From Saprospiraceae bacterium (GTDB taxonomy: Bacteria; Bacteroidota; Bacteroidia; Chitinophagales; Saprospiraceae): a stretch of 64,000 bases of DNA. Each line of letters starts with the position of its first letter. The stretch's first letter is position 1. Positions 26,986-36,198 of the stretch are shown here, in pieces. The stretch is taken from positions 124,001-188,000 of the forward strand of contig JANQPA010000077.1 of the NCBI GenBank assembly GCA_028285545.1, written 5' to 3'. The notes beneath the pieces were generated by a model. It did no database searches and was not told the origin of the DNA. It saw nothing but the letters and a program-made list of their open reading frames with translations. Made by a program: the position numbers and the translations under genes.

Positions 26986-27527
26986 ATTTCAAATTCCCGG
27001 GCTTCGGGATTGTATAAGATTAGTTCCTGGACTCCATCATTATCCCAGTCTTTAATAACTTGGATAATCCTACAATCCCATACAAAAATGACTTCTCCAC
27101 CTGGAATGACTAAAGTTCCATTGTCTATGCCATTTTGAGGTGAATTTAGGCGACTAACCAAGACCTCCTTCTGTCCATTTCCATCGAAATCATAAAAACC
27201 TAAAAAGGCTACCTTATTTGCATCTGCGGCAGAAAATTGAGGTAAATCAATAATGTAAGGAGGGTGGGAGTCTATCTGGGGATGAGCTATAATAATATCG
27301 AGATTGTCACCATCTTTTTGAAAGTAGACTAATTCGGGTATCCCGTCTTCATCATAATCCAGGCTATTGGGACATATTCCATCTTTAGCTATACATTCAT
27401 AGGAAGGGACCCATGGGAGTCTGGCTGATCTTACATTTTTTTTTGAATATTCCAGCTTCAGCTGGGCAAAAAGCGTATTTGAACTCAAAGCAAACAAAAG
27501 GAGCAGTAAAAAATTAATAGTTTTCAT
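26973..27527 (-). CDS. Small secreted FG-GAP-like protein, possibly frameshifted
   Basis: The 184-residue protein has a signal peptide (INFLLLLLFALSSNTLFAQ). It has EF-hand-like DxDxDGxxx repeats (DYDEDGIPELVYF, DFDGNGQKEVLVS, DWDNDGVQELILY) and resembles the first half of the protein at 25491-26822. It ends at EIWGQ, just where the larger paralogue has VQVWGQ before its T9SS domain, so it lacks a sorting signal. A -1 shift at the GGGGG run beside the stop would extend the frame by about 34 residues to 26875. Whether that is a real frameshift, an error or chance is unknown. Confidence 0.75.
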   Translation of the reverse strand: MKTINFLLLLLFALSSNTLFAQLKLEYSKKNVRSARLPWVPSYECIAKDGICPNSLDYDEDGIPELVYFQKDGDNLDIIIAHPQIDSHPPYIIDLPQFSAADANKVAFLGFYDFDGNGQKEVLVSRLNSPQNGIDNGTLVIPGGEVIFVWDCRIIQVIKDWDNDGVQELILYNPEAREFEIWGQ

Positions 27528-27696
27528 TTTATCTAATCTTTGAATTGGGTTGTTAATAATTTCAATTCAAAATTCAGATAAAATGAAAGAATCTTCTTCT
27601 ACGAAATCCTGGATTTTATTTTCTATGGGTATTCATATAGAATAGATTGGCAATACAACCTTCTCCACCATCCTCGCCTCTCTATCTAAAAAAAAT

Positions 27697-30033
27697 ATGC
27701 TTAAGCAATTACGCCTTAGTTTTAGAATTCTCTTTAAATATCGATTGTATACCAGCTTTGCACTTATTGGCTTAAGTATCGCGGTAAGTTCTGTTTGGTT
27801 CATTGCCGACTATGTAAAGACTTCTTATCAGTATGACACCTTTCACCGTAATTACGATAGTATCTATAGGTTAAGCATGGAGGTCACTGCAGGTGGTAGT
27901 ACGGACCACTACGCCACCACAGGCAAACCCTTAGGTGAGATGATGCTCAATAACTATTCTGGCATTGAAGGCTATGCAAAATTGAAATTCCAGCAATCCA
28001 TAGTTCGTATAAATGAAGAACCCTTTAGGGAAACCGGCTTTTTTAGTGCCAACCCACAAATCCTGTCTGTTTTTACTTTCGATTTTATTGCGGGTGATGA
28101 AATGTCGCTTTCCCAACCTAATTCTATTATAATATCTCAATCTCTGGCTTTAAAATATTTTGATGAAATAGACATCATCGGAAAGCAACTTTATGTGAAT
28201 GATCAGCCACATATTATTAGAGGGGTATTTCAAGATTGGCCAGGTAATACTCATATCAAGATCAATGCCCTTTTGACTTTAGAAGAAAACGCTGACTATG
28301 ATGCCCAAAGTTGGTTTGATTTAGAACAATATACTTATGTCCTGGTAAACCAGGCCGTTCAGCCAAAAGATCTAAACAATAAATTGGATCAAATGACTAC
28401 TGAACATTTAGTCCCCCTAATTGAGGGTTCAGGTCTCAATGTCAAGTTTAATGCTCAACCACTCAGCAAGGTATATTTTTCCCCCGGTTTGGTAGATGAT
28501 GTGCAGAAAGGTAGTCTGGTCTACACAAATTTATTGGCAATGGCGGGAATATTAATCCTTTTGATTGCTGGTTTGAATTTCATCAATTTGACCTTAACCA
28601 GATCCACTCAGCGATCGAAAGAAATTCTCTTGAAAAAAATTCTTGGAATAACTCGAAATCAGCTGATGTTGCAAAGTGCCATGGAATCATTTTTAATGGT
28701 GGGATTGGTATTCCTGCTTTCCTTCACTTTAATTTTCTCTTTTGAAAAATTCTATGTTGGCTATACCGGTTTCACAGCCCTGAGTTTAAATGGAAATGGC
28801 TCCTTAATTTTCTTCCTCATCATTTCGATTTTTGTGAGTGGACTTTTAGGAAGTACCTATTCTGGTATCTACCTTTCATTTTCGAACAATTTAATTCATC
28901 AGAAAGGATCAAAAATCCATCTTTTTAAAAAAATACTCCTTGGATTTCAATACAGTATAGCCGCAATAGTTTTGATCATGACCTTAGCTATGGGGCGTCA
29001 ATTAGACTTTATTAAAAATAAGGATCTAGGATTTGACAAACAGGAGGTTCTAATTGTGAATCTTCCCGAAAATGAAGGAACAAAAGATAAAGGCCTACCT
29101 TTCAGAGAACACATCAAAAACATTGCCTCCATCGAAAATGCTTCGCTTATTGGTGGTGGTGCCCTCCCTGGAGAAGAAAACGGTGGAGACCTTTTTGAGG
29201 TGAAAGAAGAGGGGAAGAGAACAGAAAAGATTTATAATATTTATCGGATCGACGAACAATATTTTGACCTTCTTGATATTAACCTTACCCAGGGAAGAAA
29301 TTTTAATGCAGATAAAATCAGCGACAAAACTGGAAGTGTAATCATTAATGAAGCCCTGGCCAAATCCTTAAATTGGGACCAAGCTCTAGGAAAGGAAATA
29401 TGGTATGGAGGAGAAAGGAGAGAGGTAATCGGAGTGATCAATAATTTTCATAACAAATCACTGCACAACCTAATTGAACCCATTGTTTTTTTATTTGAGA
29501 AAAATTTTGCCACTAATATTCTTATTAAAGCTCCATCATCAGAAATCAATACCATTAAGTCCGCATGGAACAACTTTTACCCTGAAGTTCCATTTTCCAT
29601 GACCCATTTTGATCAATTCATAGGTGCCATGTATGAAAAAGAAAGCCAGCTGACCCAGTTATTTCGCTTTTTTGCCATTATTTCTTTAGTGCTTTGTTAT
29701 ATGGGATTATTTGCCCTTTTCTCCTTGCATGTTCAACAAAAGACAAAAGAAATGAGTATTCGAAAAGTGCTTGGAGCAAACTATTCAAACCTATTTAATT
29801 CGATTATAAAAAATTACACTGCTGTTATCATTGTACCAATTGTGGTAGCTATTCCACTTGCCTGGTTTTTTATAGGTCGCTGGTTAGCTGAGTTTAGCTT
29901 TAATGCTTCCATCGGATTTGAAGTTTACCTATTTTCCGGACTCCTGATTTTATTGACTAGTCTTATGGTTGTTGCCTATCATCTAATAAAAATACTGAGG
30001 GTCAATCCGGCTCTTGCTTTGAAGAATGAATAA
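27697..30033 (+). CDS. FtsX/MacB-type ABC transporter permease (no adjacent ATPase)
   Basis: The 778-residue protein begins LRLSFRILFKYRLYTSFALIGLSIAV, the usual start of the large Bacteroidota FtsX-like permeases. A MacB-type periplasmic domain follows (residues about 45-270). Helices occur near 280-300, 325-350 and 370-390, then FKKILLGFQYSIAAIVLIMTLAMGRQLDF starts the second half. A second periplasmic domain leads into the final FtsX block (FFAIISLVLCYMGLFALFSLHVQQKTKEMSIRKVLGAN). The family moves lipids or peptides with an ATPase such as MacB or LolD. None is adjacent, so the ATPase is elsewhere. The end is convergent with the Omp85 gene, 16 nt apart. Confidence 0.9.
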   Translation: MLKQLRLSFRILFKYRLYTSFALIGLSIAVSSVWFIADYVKTSYQYDTFHRNYDSIYRLSMEVTAGGSTDHYATTGKPLGEMMLNNYSGIEGYAKLKFQQSIVRINEEPFRETGFFSANPQILSVFTFDFIAGDEMSLSQPNSIIISQSLALKYFDEIDIIGKQLYVNDQPHIIRGVFQDWPGNTHIKINALLTLEENADYDAQSWFDLEQYTYVLVNQAVQPKDLNNKLDQMTTEHLVPLIEGSGLNVKFNAQPLSKVYFSPGLVDDVQKGSLVYTNLLAMAGILILLIAGLNFINLTLTRSTQRSKEILLKKILGITRNQLMLQSAMESFLMVGLVFLLSFTLIFSFEKFYVGYTGFTALSLNGNGSLIFFLIISIFVSGLLGSTYSGIYLSFSNNLIHQKGSKIHLFKKILLGFQYSIAAIVLIMTLAMGRQLDFIKNKDLGFDKQEVLIVNLPENEGTKDKGLPFREHIKNIASIENASLIGGGALPGEENGGDLFEVKEEGKRTEKIYNIYRIDEQYFDLLDINLTQGRNFNADKISDKTGSVIINEALAKSLNWDQALGKEIWYGGERREVIGVINNFHNKSLHNLIEPIVFLFEKNFATNILIKAPSSEINTIKSAWNNFYPEVPFSMTHFDQFIGAMYEKESQLTQLFRFFAIISLVLCYMGLFALFSLHVQQKTKEMSIRKVLGANYSNLFNSIIKNYTAVIIVPIVVAIPLAWFFIGRWLAEFSFNASIGFEVYLFSGLLILLTSLMVVAYHLIKILRVNPALALKNE

Positions 30034-30049
30034 AGAATATAAATTAATT

Positions 30050-31342
30050 TTAAAAATATTGTCCAAAGCCGAATACAAATCCGCGTTGGCTCCCATCATA
30101 AATATCTACACCATAATCAAGCCGAAGCATGGCATTGAAGGCTCTTTTATAAATAAGACGGATTCCTCCCCCTGCAAAGTGCCTAAAATTTTCACTGTCT
30201 GTCAGGTCGCTCAGCGACCCTCCGGGATTACGCCAGGTTCCGACATCAGAAAAGGCTACCAGCTGGCCGGCAAATAGCTCTCCTTCAAAAAAAGAATGCC
30301 GGTATTCTGCATTGAGAATGATGGCTGCCGTACCGCGATCAATTCTATTGCCTGAACCGCGTATATTTACATAGCTATCTAATACGAATGGTGCAAAAGG
30401 ATTGTTATCATTGGTGGATATTCCCAGTCGGAGCCTGAATGCCAGGTTCCCTCGCTTACCCATCCTTTTCAAATATCGAGTGTCATTAAAGACCAGATTG
30501 AACCAATTACCAGGCCTGGTATTCAAAACCGACTCAACATTAAACTGATTAGAAAATCCATCTTGGTAGAAATAGTGATGGTCAATTTCGTTAATGTGAT
30601 GGATGGCTTTAAACAATAATTTTGGCTCGTTGACTTGATCGGGACCAGGAGTTACCTCATCCTCATGGCGTTGATTTTTTTCAAAATTTTCAGTAAAAAA
30701 GGTACCTCCTAACTCAATAAAATGATTGCTTTTGAATTGATAAAAAATAGAGGCTCCAGCGCTGTTATTGTTGTAGTCATAAAAAACAGGTCTTCCTTCA
30801 AAGTAGATGGGCTCAACCGAAGCAAACCGACGTATATTTAAGGATCCCCCCCACTTTGAGCCGCCAATAAAGGGTTTTCTATAATAAACATTTAGGTTGT
30901 GCCTGCTGTCAATATTTTGGTAAAAGGTGGTTAACTGGTGGCCTCTCCCCTGCAAATTGGTCTCGTTGAAGCCAAGTTGAAACCAAAAATTATTCTTTAT
31001 TCCTCCAAAATTGATGATAGGAAAAAAGGTTTTGGCTTCCTCAACCTGAAAAATCAAGTTCAGGCCATTATCTGTTGTATCAATCCTGAAATCAGCAATA
31101 TTAATACCGCTTAACTGTCTTAGGTATTTGAGATCATTTTTTACAAGAACAGGGCTTAGGGAGTCCCCAATCTCAGTTTCAATAATGCGATATAAAAAAC
31201 TTCGCTTATTCTTTTTCAGCCCTTCAAATTCAATATTTTGTATGTTGAGTGTATTCAATTGTTGGGTATAGGAAAGATTCCAAGCAAAAAAACCGATAAG
31301 AAATAATAAAAAAGGCGAACCAATACACTTGAAAGATTTCAT
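30050..31342 (-). CDS. Omp85-family outer-membrane protein (BamA/TamA-like, one POTRA)
   Basis: The 430-residue protein has a signal peptide and then a single POTRA domain (about residues 30-98: LNTLNIQNIEFEGLKKNKRSFLYRIIETEIGDSL ... GLNLIFQVEEAK). The C-terminal 330 residues are beta barrel (NLQGRGHQLTTFYQ, GGSLNIRRFASVEPIYFEGRP) ending GSQRGFVFGFGQYF with the terminal Phe recognised by BamA. It is much shorter than BamA (about 800). Members of this size insert or secrete proteins or move lipid across the outer membrane. The gene after it on the strand (31376) starts 33 nt upstream and is also an outer-membrane-barrel protein. Confidence 0.85.
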   Translation of the reverse strand: MKSFKCIGSPFLLFLIGFFAWNLSYTQQLNTLNIQNIEFEGLKKNKRSFLYRIIETEIGDSLSPVLVKNDLKYLRQLSGINIADFRIDTTDNGLNLIFQVEEAKTFFPIINFGGIKNNFWFQLGFNETNLQGRGHQLTTFYQNIDSRHNLNVYYRKPFIGGSKWGGSLNIRRFASVEPIYFEGRPVFYDYNNNSAGASIFYQFKSNHFIELGGTFFTENFEKNQRHEDEVTPGPDQVNEPKLLFKAIHHINEIDHHYFYQDGFSNQFNVESVLNTRPGNWFNLVFNDTRYLKRMGKRGNLAFRLRLGISTNDNNPFAPFVLDSYVNIRGSGNRIDRGTAAIILNAEYRHSFFEGELFAGQLVAFSDVGTWRNPGGSLSDLTDSENFRHFAGGGIRLIYKRAFNAMLRLDYGVDIYDGSQRGFVFGFGQYF

Positions 31343-31375
31343 ACTTATCTATATTCAACAATTGAAACGGTTTCA

Positions 31376-32923
31376 TCATCGATTAAACCGAATTCCTATA
31401 TTATATGTTGCAGCCCTGCCATTAACATTTTGTAAAAATTCGTTTGTGAAGGCAGTATACAACAATTCAATTTCAAACTTTGGCGTAAACTGATATTTAG
31501 CTCCAAGTCCCGCCTGAGCAAAATAATCAAAATCTTGTTGCCAATAGGGAGAAAAATTAGTCAAAGCATATAAAGTGGTCTTGGGATTAGGGAAATAACT
31601 AAAAATAAGGGTAGCAGGAGTTGAAACCCGATTCAAAGCACCATTTTCCGTACTGCCAATATCTTCCCAAAGAAAATCTATCTCAGTAAAAAGTGAAAAG
31701 TTACTATTCAAGGTAAAGTCATTAAAAAATTGAGTCCACCAAGTTGCCCCGTTCCAATCAATAAACGGTTGACTGCTATTTCCCTCCAATTCTTCTCCTA
31801 TCGGAAACCAGAAGGCACTTTGTACAGAAAAATTGGGCAAAGCTTCGAATGGTGCCCATCTAATTTTCGGACCAATGGTAGTAACTCCGCTTCTAGCTGA
31901 GCCCTCGTCACCACCTCCAAAAACATTTAAGGGAGAACTGGGAAGTCGATCATTAAAAACCCTGCGATAACGAATGTCAAAACCAGCATTAAATCGATTG
32001 TTAAGTCCATACACAAAAGAAACCCAGGAGGTAAAAAAGGTAGAACGATCTACTCTTTCCGAATTATTTCCGGATGTCTGGGTGTACAAGTTGTTGAAGA
32101 TTTTGGTCTCTGTTGTGCCCTTAGGAATCGCAGCAGAAACAACATACCTGGCAGAACTATTACCTCCAGCTTGTTGAGGGCTTATGGCACCAGTACTGTT
32201 CTTTTTTTCATTCAAAGACCAATTGTAATTATAAAAACTGATGTTATAATTCTCAGGAATCGCTTCATTGCGGTACTTGTTAATGAAACTTAGAGCTGTT
32301 TTCTTATTTCCACCAAAATCACCACTGTACCATTCAAAAATTTGTGATATACTAGCTTTATTTCCTTCCCCATCTACTTTGATGAAATTAGGATCGTTCA
32401 AAGCTCTTCGAGTTCTTTCTTCCAATTGTTGATCTAGTTCGTCGGGGGTATAGGCAAAATTGGTAATTGGAGGGCAGTCAATTGCACCGCAGACCAGTAC
32501 AAAATGAAATCTCGGATCCTTATACGTCTTTATTAAATTGTCTTTTTCCAGTTGATTTAGAGTGATGGATTTTCCGGCTACCTGATACCGTTTTCCGTCG
32601 AAGAATCCGTTAACATCTAATACTGAATTAAGTGGGTAGTTTTTTATGACACCATCAATAACTAATAAATTATAGGCATTGATGTAAAAAGCTTGAATGG
32701 TTTTGGCATTGGCTTGACTGAGGTTGGCTTTAGCAACTTTTTGTAGTAGGTCATTTAAAAGTTCAGGCTGCTTTTGAATACGAGCATAATCTACGGCATC
32801 AGCTGAAACATTAGCTTTTAAAAAGCCATCCACCTGTTTGAAGAAATCATCATTAATCGAGCCCTGTGCTATGAGCCCTTGTGTTATGAAAGAGACAAAT
32901 AATAAGACAATTAATTTTTTCAT
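31376..32923 (-). CDS. DUF547 domain protein fused to an outer-membrane beta barrel
   Basis: The 515-residue protein has a signal peptide (LIVLLFVSFITQGLIAQG) and a DUF547 domain (about residues 30-215: AFYINAYNLLVIDGVIKNYPL, KDPRFHFVLVCGAIDCPPI). DUF547 is a transglutaminase-like-fold family of unknown activity. The C-terminal part (about 255-515) is aromatic beta strands (TFFTSWVSFVYGLNNRFNAGFDIRYRR, YQFTPKFEIELLYTAFTNEFL) typical of a barrel. Joining the two in one chain is unusual as far as I know. It is in an apparent operon with the Omp85 gene downstream and a thioredoxin-like gene 53 nt upstream. Confidence 0.85.
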   Translation of the reverse strand: MKKLIVLLFVSFITQGLIAQGSINDDFFKQVDGFLKANVSADAVDYARIQKQPELLNDLLQKVAKANLSQANAKTIQAFYINAYNLLVIDGVIKNYPLNSVLDVNGFFDGKRYQVAGKSITLNQLEKDNLIKTYKDPRFHFVLVCGAIDCPPITNFAYTPDELDQQLEERTRRALNDPNFIKVDGEGNKASISQIFEWYSGDFGGNKKTALSFINKYRNEAIPENYNISFYNYNWSLNEKKNSTGAISPQQAGGNSSARYVVSAAIPKGTTETKIFNNLYTQTSGNNSERVDRSTFFTSWVSFVYGLNNRFNAGFDIRYRRVFNDRLPSSPLNVFGGGDEGSARSGVTTIGPKIRWAPFEALPNFSVQSAFWFPIGEELEGNSSQPFIDWNGATWWTQFFNDFTLNSNFSLFTEIDFLWEDIGSTENGALNRVSTPATLIFSYFPNPKTTLYALTNFSPYWQQDFDYFAQAGLGAKYQFTPKFEIELLYTAFTNEFLQNVNGRAATYNIGIRFNR

Positions 32924-32976
32924 GACTGTGTAAAGTTAAATGGTTTTAAAATTTCGTTATGTTTGATATTTACTTT

Positions 32977-33315
32977 CTACGGAATCGCTTGAAGTTTAGT
33001 TAGGATAATATCCAGCTCAGACTTGAGTAAGTGTTTTGAAAAAATTCCGGTATATATCCCCTCTAAAGTGTAGTTGTAAGAATTAAAAAAAATCAATGTA
33101 GGTATTTCAACTATGGATAAAGATTGTACTAGTTCATATTCTTCTTCCACATCAATTTCCAGAAAACCAACTTTTTCTTGATAATTTAATATTAAGTCTT
33201 TCAAAATATTTTTCATCAGAAAAGAGGTGCCGCTCCATTTTGCAAAAAAATGGATAACAATTAAATCCTTTTCATTTTGATCTATTATTGATTTTAACCT
33301 TGGTGACACGATCAT
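32977..33315 (-). CDS. Thioredoxin-fold protein lacking the CxxC motif
   Basis: The 112-residue protein has the thioredoxin plan: DLIVIHFFAKWSGTSFLMKNILKDL, FLEIDVEEEYELVQSLSIVEIPTLIFF (cis-Pro at 72) and a C-terminal helix. In the active-site position, WCGPC is replaced by WSGTS (residues 27-31), so no redox Cys remains there and it cannot act as a disulfide reductase. It may be a binding or chaperone-like member. No signal peptide is seen. The gene is 53 nt upstream of the DUF547-barrel gene on the same strand. Confidence 0.8.
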   Translation of the reverse strand: MIVSPRLKSIIDQNEKDLIVIHFFAKWSGTSFLMKNILKDLILNYQEKVGFLEIDVEEEYELVQSLSIVEIPTLIFFNSYNYTLEGIYTGIFSKHLLKSELDIILTKLQAIP

Positions 33316-33440
33316 CTCTGTTTGTTTTGACCTTTATAAGTCAATTAGCATGCCAATAGTAATCCTTTTACACAGATCAACCCTTAATCAACTGATAAAC
33401 AGACACTTAATTTTTTACCATTTTTAATAGTGGACTTTTT

Positions 33441-33469
33441 TCACGAAAAATTTTTACGATATTTCGTGA
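33441..33469. promoter_or_regulatory. Inverted repeat upstream of the sigma-54 activator gene
   Basis: TCACGAAA (33441-33448) and TTTCGTGA (33462-33469) are perfect complements around a 13-nt spacer, about 90 bp before the start codon. A second, TTTCAGA (33504-33510) and TCTGAAA (33524-33530), lies closer to the gene. Either could be an operator, possibly for the regulator itself or the divergently placed thioredoxin-like gene. Confidence 0.45.
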
Positions 33470-33558
33470 TTTCCCAAATTTTGTTTAGTATCTTGAGCAA
33501 GGGTTTCAGAAACAGTTAAAGGGTCTGAAATATTAGGCATTAATGTTAAAAATATATA

Positions 33559-35361
33559 ATGGAAAAGATTAGTGTTCTTTCAAAGTTTACCATTGCCAGG
33601 ATGAGTGACGAGGTTTTTTGGCTGGATGAGAAGGGTAATTTTTTTTGGGTGAATCAGGCAGCATGCAAGGCATTAGGCTATGAAGAGAAAGAGTTGTTAG
33701 GAATGTCTGTTTTTGACATTAACCCGAATATGAATGAAGAAAAATGGGCAAATCACTGGAAAATACAAAGGCAGCAAAACGAACCGGTAGAAGCCATTCA
33801 CAGAAGAAAAGATGGTACTTCTTTTCAGGTAGAGATAGTTAATAACTTTATTGAATTTGAAAAGAGAATTTATTCCTGTGCCATAGTTCGGGATGTAACA
33901 GAGCGCAAGGAAAAAGAAGCTCAGTTTCAGTTGACCTATGACCGATTAAAGGAATCAGAATATAAATCCAGATTTGCACATTTTACAGTAAGCAGAGCAG
34001 GAGATGCCATTTTCTGGATTTGTCAAAATGGAAAAATTAAGTTTGTCAATGAGGCCTGTTGTAAAAGACTTGGGTATACAAGACAAGAAATCCTGCAAAA
34101 AACAATCTTTGACATTAATCCAAACTTCGATCCGGAAAAACTGAGTCAGCATTTTGACCGAATTCGGGTGGAAGGAAAGGCTGTTTTAGAATCCGAGCAT
34201 CACACAAAAGAGGGTAAGATAATTCCTGTCGAAATTGCTTCCAATTATGTAGAATTTGAAGGTGAGGCCTTTACTTGTTCGATCGTTCGTGACATTACAG
34301 AGCGTAAACTCAAGGAATCGGCATTGCGGGGGGCTTTAATGGAAATTCGGGAGTTGAAAGAACGTTTGGAGGAAGAAAACAATTATTTCCAGGAAGAAAT
34401 AAAGTTAGATCATAATTTCGGGGAGATTATCACCCAAAGTCAGGCCTTCAAATCAGTGTTGGCGGAAATTGAGCAGGTCGCAGAAACGGATAGTACCGTA
34501 TTGGTTACCGGAGAATCGGGTACCGGAAAAGAATTGATTGCCCGGTCGATCCACAAGTTGAGTAGAAGATGTGACCGCCCCATCATTAAAGTCAATTGTG
34601 CAGCACTTCCTGGAAACTTAATCGAAAGTGAGTTATTTGGGCATGAGAAGGGGGCCTTCACCGGTGCCTTAACTAAAAAGAAGGGGCGATTTGAACTTGC
34701 TGACAAAGGCACCCTCTTTCTTGATGAGATCGGGGAAATGCCCATTGAATTGCAGGCGAAATTATTGAGAGTCTTGCAAGAGGGAGAATTCGAACCGGTG
34801 GGTAGTAGCCAGACCATCAAAGTGGATGTCAGAATATTAGCAGCTACTAACCGTGATTTGCAGAAGGAAGTCGAAAAGGGTAGTTTCAGGGAAGACCTCT
34901 ACTACCGACTCAATGTATTTCCCATTCACTGCATTCCCTTACGTGATCGTAAAGAGGACATCCCCTTACTTATTCGACATTTTTGCAAAAAATTTGAATC
35001 AAAAATCGGAAAGAGAATCACCAATATTCCGCAAAAGGTAATCAAACAACTCCAAGATTATGATTTCCCAGGTAACATCCGGGAATTGGAAAATTTTGTA
35101 GAACGGGCGATCATCTTATCAAAAAATGGAAAGCTGGAAATAGGGAGCTGGCTTCCTAAAACCTCAAACAAAACTCTTTCAAAAAAAATAGTGTCACTGG
35201 ACGAGTTACAAAAACAACATATTATAAAAACCTTACAACACACCAGCTGGAGGGTGAGTGGTGAAAAAGGTGCCGCCAAACTTTTGGGGATTAAACCTAC
35301 CACTCTGGAATCTCGAATGAAAAAGCTAAATATTCGGAGAAGTAATGAGGTAGCTTCTTGA
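33559..35361 (+). CDS. PAS-PAS sigma-54-dependent transcriptional activator
   Basis: The 600-residue regulator has two similar PAS domains (about residues 15-115 and 145-250). Each ends in a [11 protein letters not shown] or [11 protein letters not shown] tail and shows the [19 protein letters not shown] / [19 protein letters not shown] repeat. A coiled coil (255-285) and an AAA+ domain follow, with Walker A GESGTGKE (318-325), GAFTGA (365-370, sigma-54 contact) and Walker B LFLDE (386-390). A Fis-type HTH ends it ([25 protein letters not shown]). This is an FhlA/NorR-like architecture. The PAS pair is a cytoplasmic sensor, ligand unknown. No -24/-12 promoter was found near it. Inverted repeats upstream suggest autoregulation. 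Confidence 0.93.
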   Translation: MEKISVLSKFTIARMSDEVFWLDEKGNFFWVNQAACKALGYEEKELLGMSVFDINPNMNEEKWANHWKIQRQQNEPVEAIHRRKDGTSFQVEIVNNFIEFEKRIYSCAIVRDVTERKEKEAQFQLTYDRLKESEYKSRFAHFTVSRAGDAIFWICQNGKIKFVNEACCKRLGYTRQEILQKTIFDINPNFDPEKLSQHFDRIRVEGKAVLESEHHTKEGKIIPVEIASNYVEFEGEAFTCSIVRDITERKLKESALRGALMEIRELKERLEEENNYFQEEIKLDHNFGEIITQSQAFKSVLAEIEQVAETDSTVLVTGESGTGKELIARSIHKLSRRCDRPIIKVNCAALPGNLIESELFGHEKGAFTGALTKKKGRFELADKGTLFLDEIGEMPIELQAKLLRVLQEGEFEPVGSSQTIKVDVRILAATNRDLQKEVEKGSFREDLYYRLNVFPIHCIPLRDRKEDIPLLIRHFCKKFESKIGKRITNIPQKVIKQLQDYDFPGNIRELENFVERAIILSKNGKLEIGSWLPKTSNKTLSKKIVSLDELQKQHIIKTLQHTSWRVSGEKGAAKLLGIKPTTLESRMKKLNIRRSNEVAS

Positions 35362-35364
35362 ACT

Positions 35365-35901
35365 TTATAATTTCCTCACCCCATCATTTTTATTAACGAT
35401 CCAGGTTTCTCCGTAAACAGAAGAAAAAACAATGCTTACATCTAGATTATCATTTGTTAACCAGTTTTTTAATTGATTTGCATCTTTTTCAGAACCACTA
35501 ATACCCAGCAAGGTCACATATTTTCCTGCTGGAATCAATCTACCGGTATTGAGGGCTGAGGAGTATAAATAATTGACATCAATGGTATCATTTTTAGAAA
35601 TATACCCCTCAAAAAAATCATATAAATCCCCTTTATATATCTTGCCATTATAATCAACATTTACCTCTTTGATAAATGCAGGGCCTATCCCATTATTTAC
35701 AACTACGAAGGCATATTCATCACCACTTGGACTTCTGTTTTGAATTTCCAAATAGGGTAACACAGAGGTGTATTGCTGCTTTCGGGTAAGATTTATTTCA
35801 TAAACCAGCAGAAAAAATGTTCCAATACTTATTAGTAAAGCCAGGTAGCTTATCAGGTTTTTTGACTCCACTTTAATCTTTTTAAAAAATTTAAATGCCA
35901 T
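35365..35901 (-). CDS. Hypothetical protein with one N-terminal transmembrane helix
   Basis: The 178-residue protein has a single TM helix (about residues 16-36: LISYLALLISIGTFFLLVYEI) then NLTRKQQYTSVLPYLEIQ and a beta-rich domain of about 120 residues (EYAFVVVNNGIGPAFIKEVNVDY, VTLLGISGSEKDANQLKNW). I recognise no family. The pattern resembles small Bacteroidota membrane proteins of unknown role. It is convergent with the sigma-54 activator gene, with only 3 nt between the stops. Confidence 0.7.
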   Translation of the reverse strand: MAFKFFKKIKVESKNLISYLALLISIGTFFLLVYEINLTRKQQYTSVLPYLEIQNRSPSGDEYAFVVVNNGIGPAFIKEVNVDYNGKIYKGDLYDFFEGYISKNDTIDVNYLYSSALNTGRLIPAGKYVTLLGISGSEKDANQLKNWLTNDNLDVSIVFSSVYGETWIVNKNDGVRKL

Positions 35902-36078
35902 TATTTTGCTTTAGAGTTTTATTGACTTTTCTTCAATATCTCAAAACATTTAGATAACAGATATCCAAACAAATAAAAGCGAAAAAAGCGAAGTTTATAC
36001 TAACTAAATTACAAGAAATACTGGATTTTCAATTATGGTAATTTAGGAATTTGAAACCTCGCTCTGAAAAAATCTTGT

Positions 36079-36086
36079 TATTTTTG
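36079..36086 (+). promoter_or_regulatory. Candidate -7 element (TATTTTTG) before the beta-helix gene
   Basis: TATTTTTG matches TAnnTTTG. The nearest TTTG upstream (36050-36053) is 25 nt away, longer than ideal. A start near 36093 would make the ATG at 36097 leaderless, which supports use of the ATG at 36199. Confidence 0.4.
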
Positions 36087-36198
36087 ACAAATAGGAATGA
36101 GCCAAGAGAAAACACTTGGCAAGTATCGTTTTTACATATTAGGTGAAAATACATTAGGAACTCCTAAGTACTTTGTATCCTTTCTATATGGAGATGTT

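Noticed and set aside
30026-30277. 83-codon plus-strand frame after the FtsX-type permease
   Set aside because: It lies antisense to the Omp85 gene and has no family features.
36097-36198. N-terminal 34-residue extension of the beta-helix protein frame
   Set aside because: The ATG at 36199 starts a normal signal peptide, while a candidate promoter at 36079-36086 would leave almost no leader for the upstream ATG.
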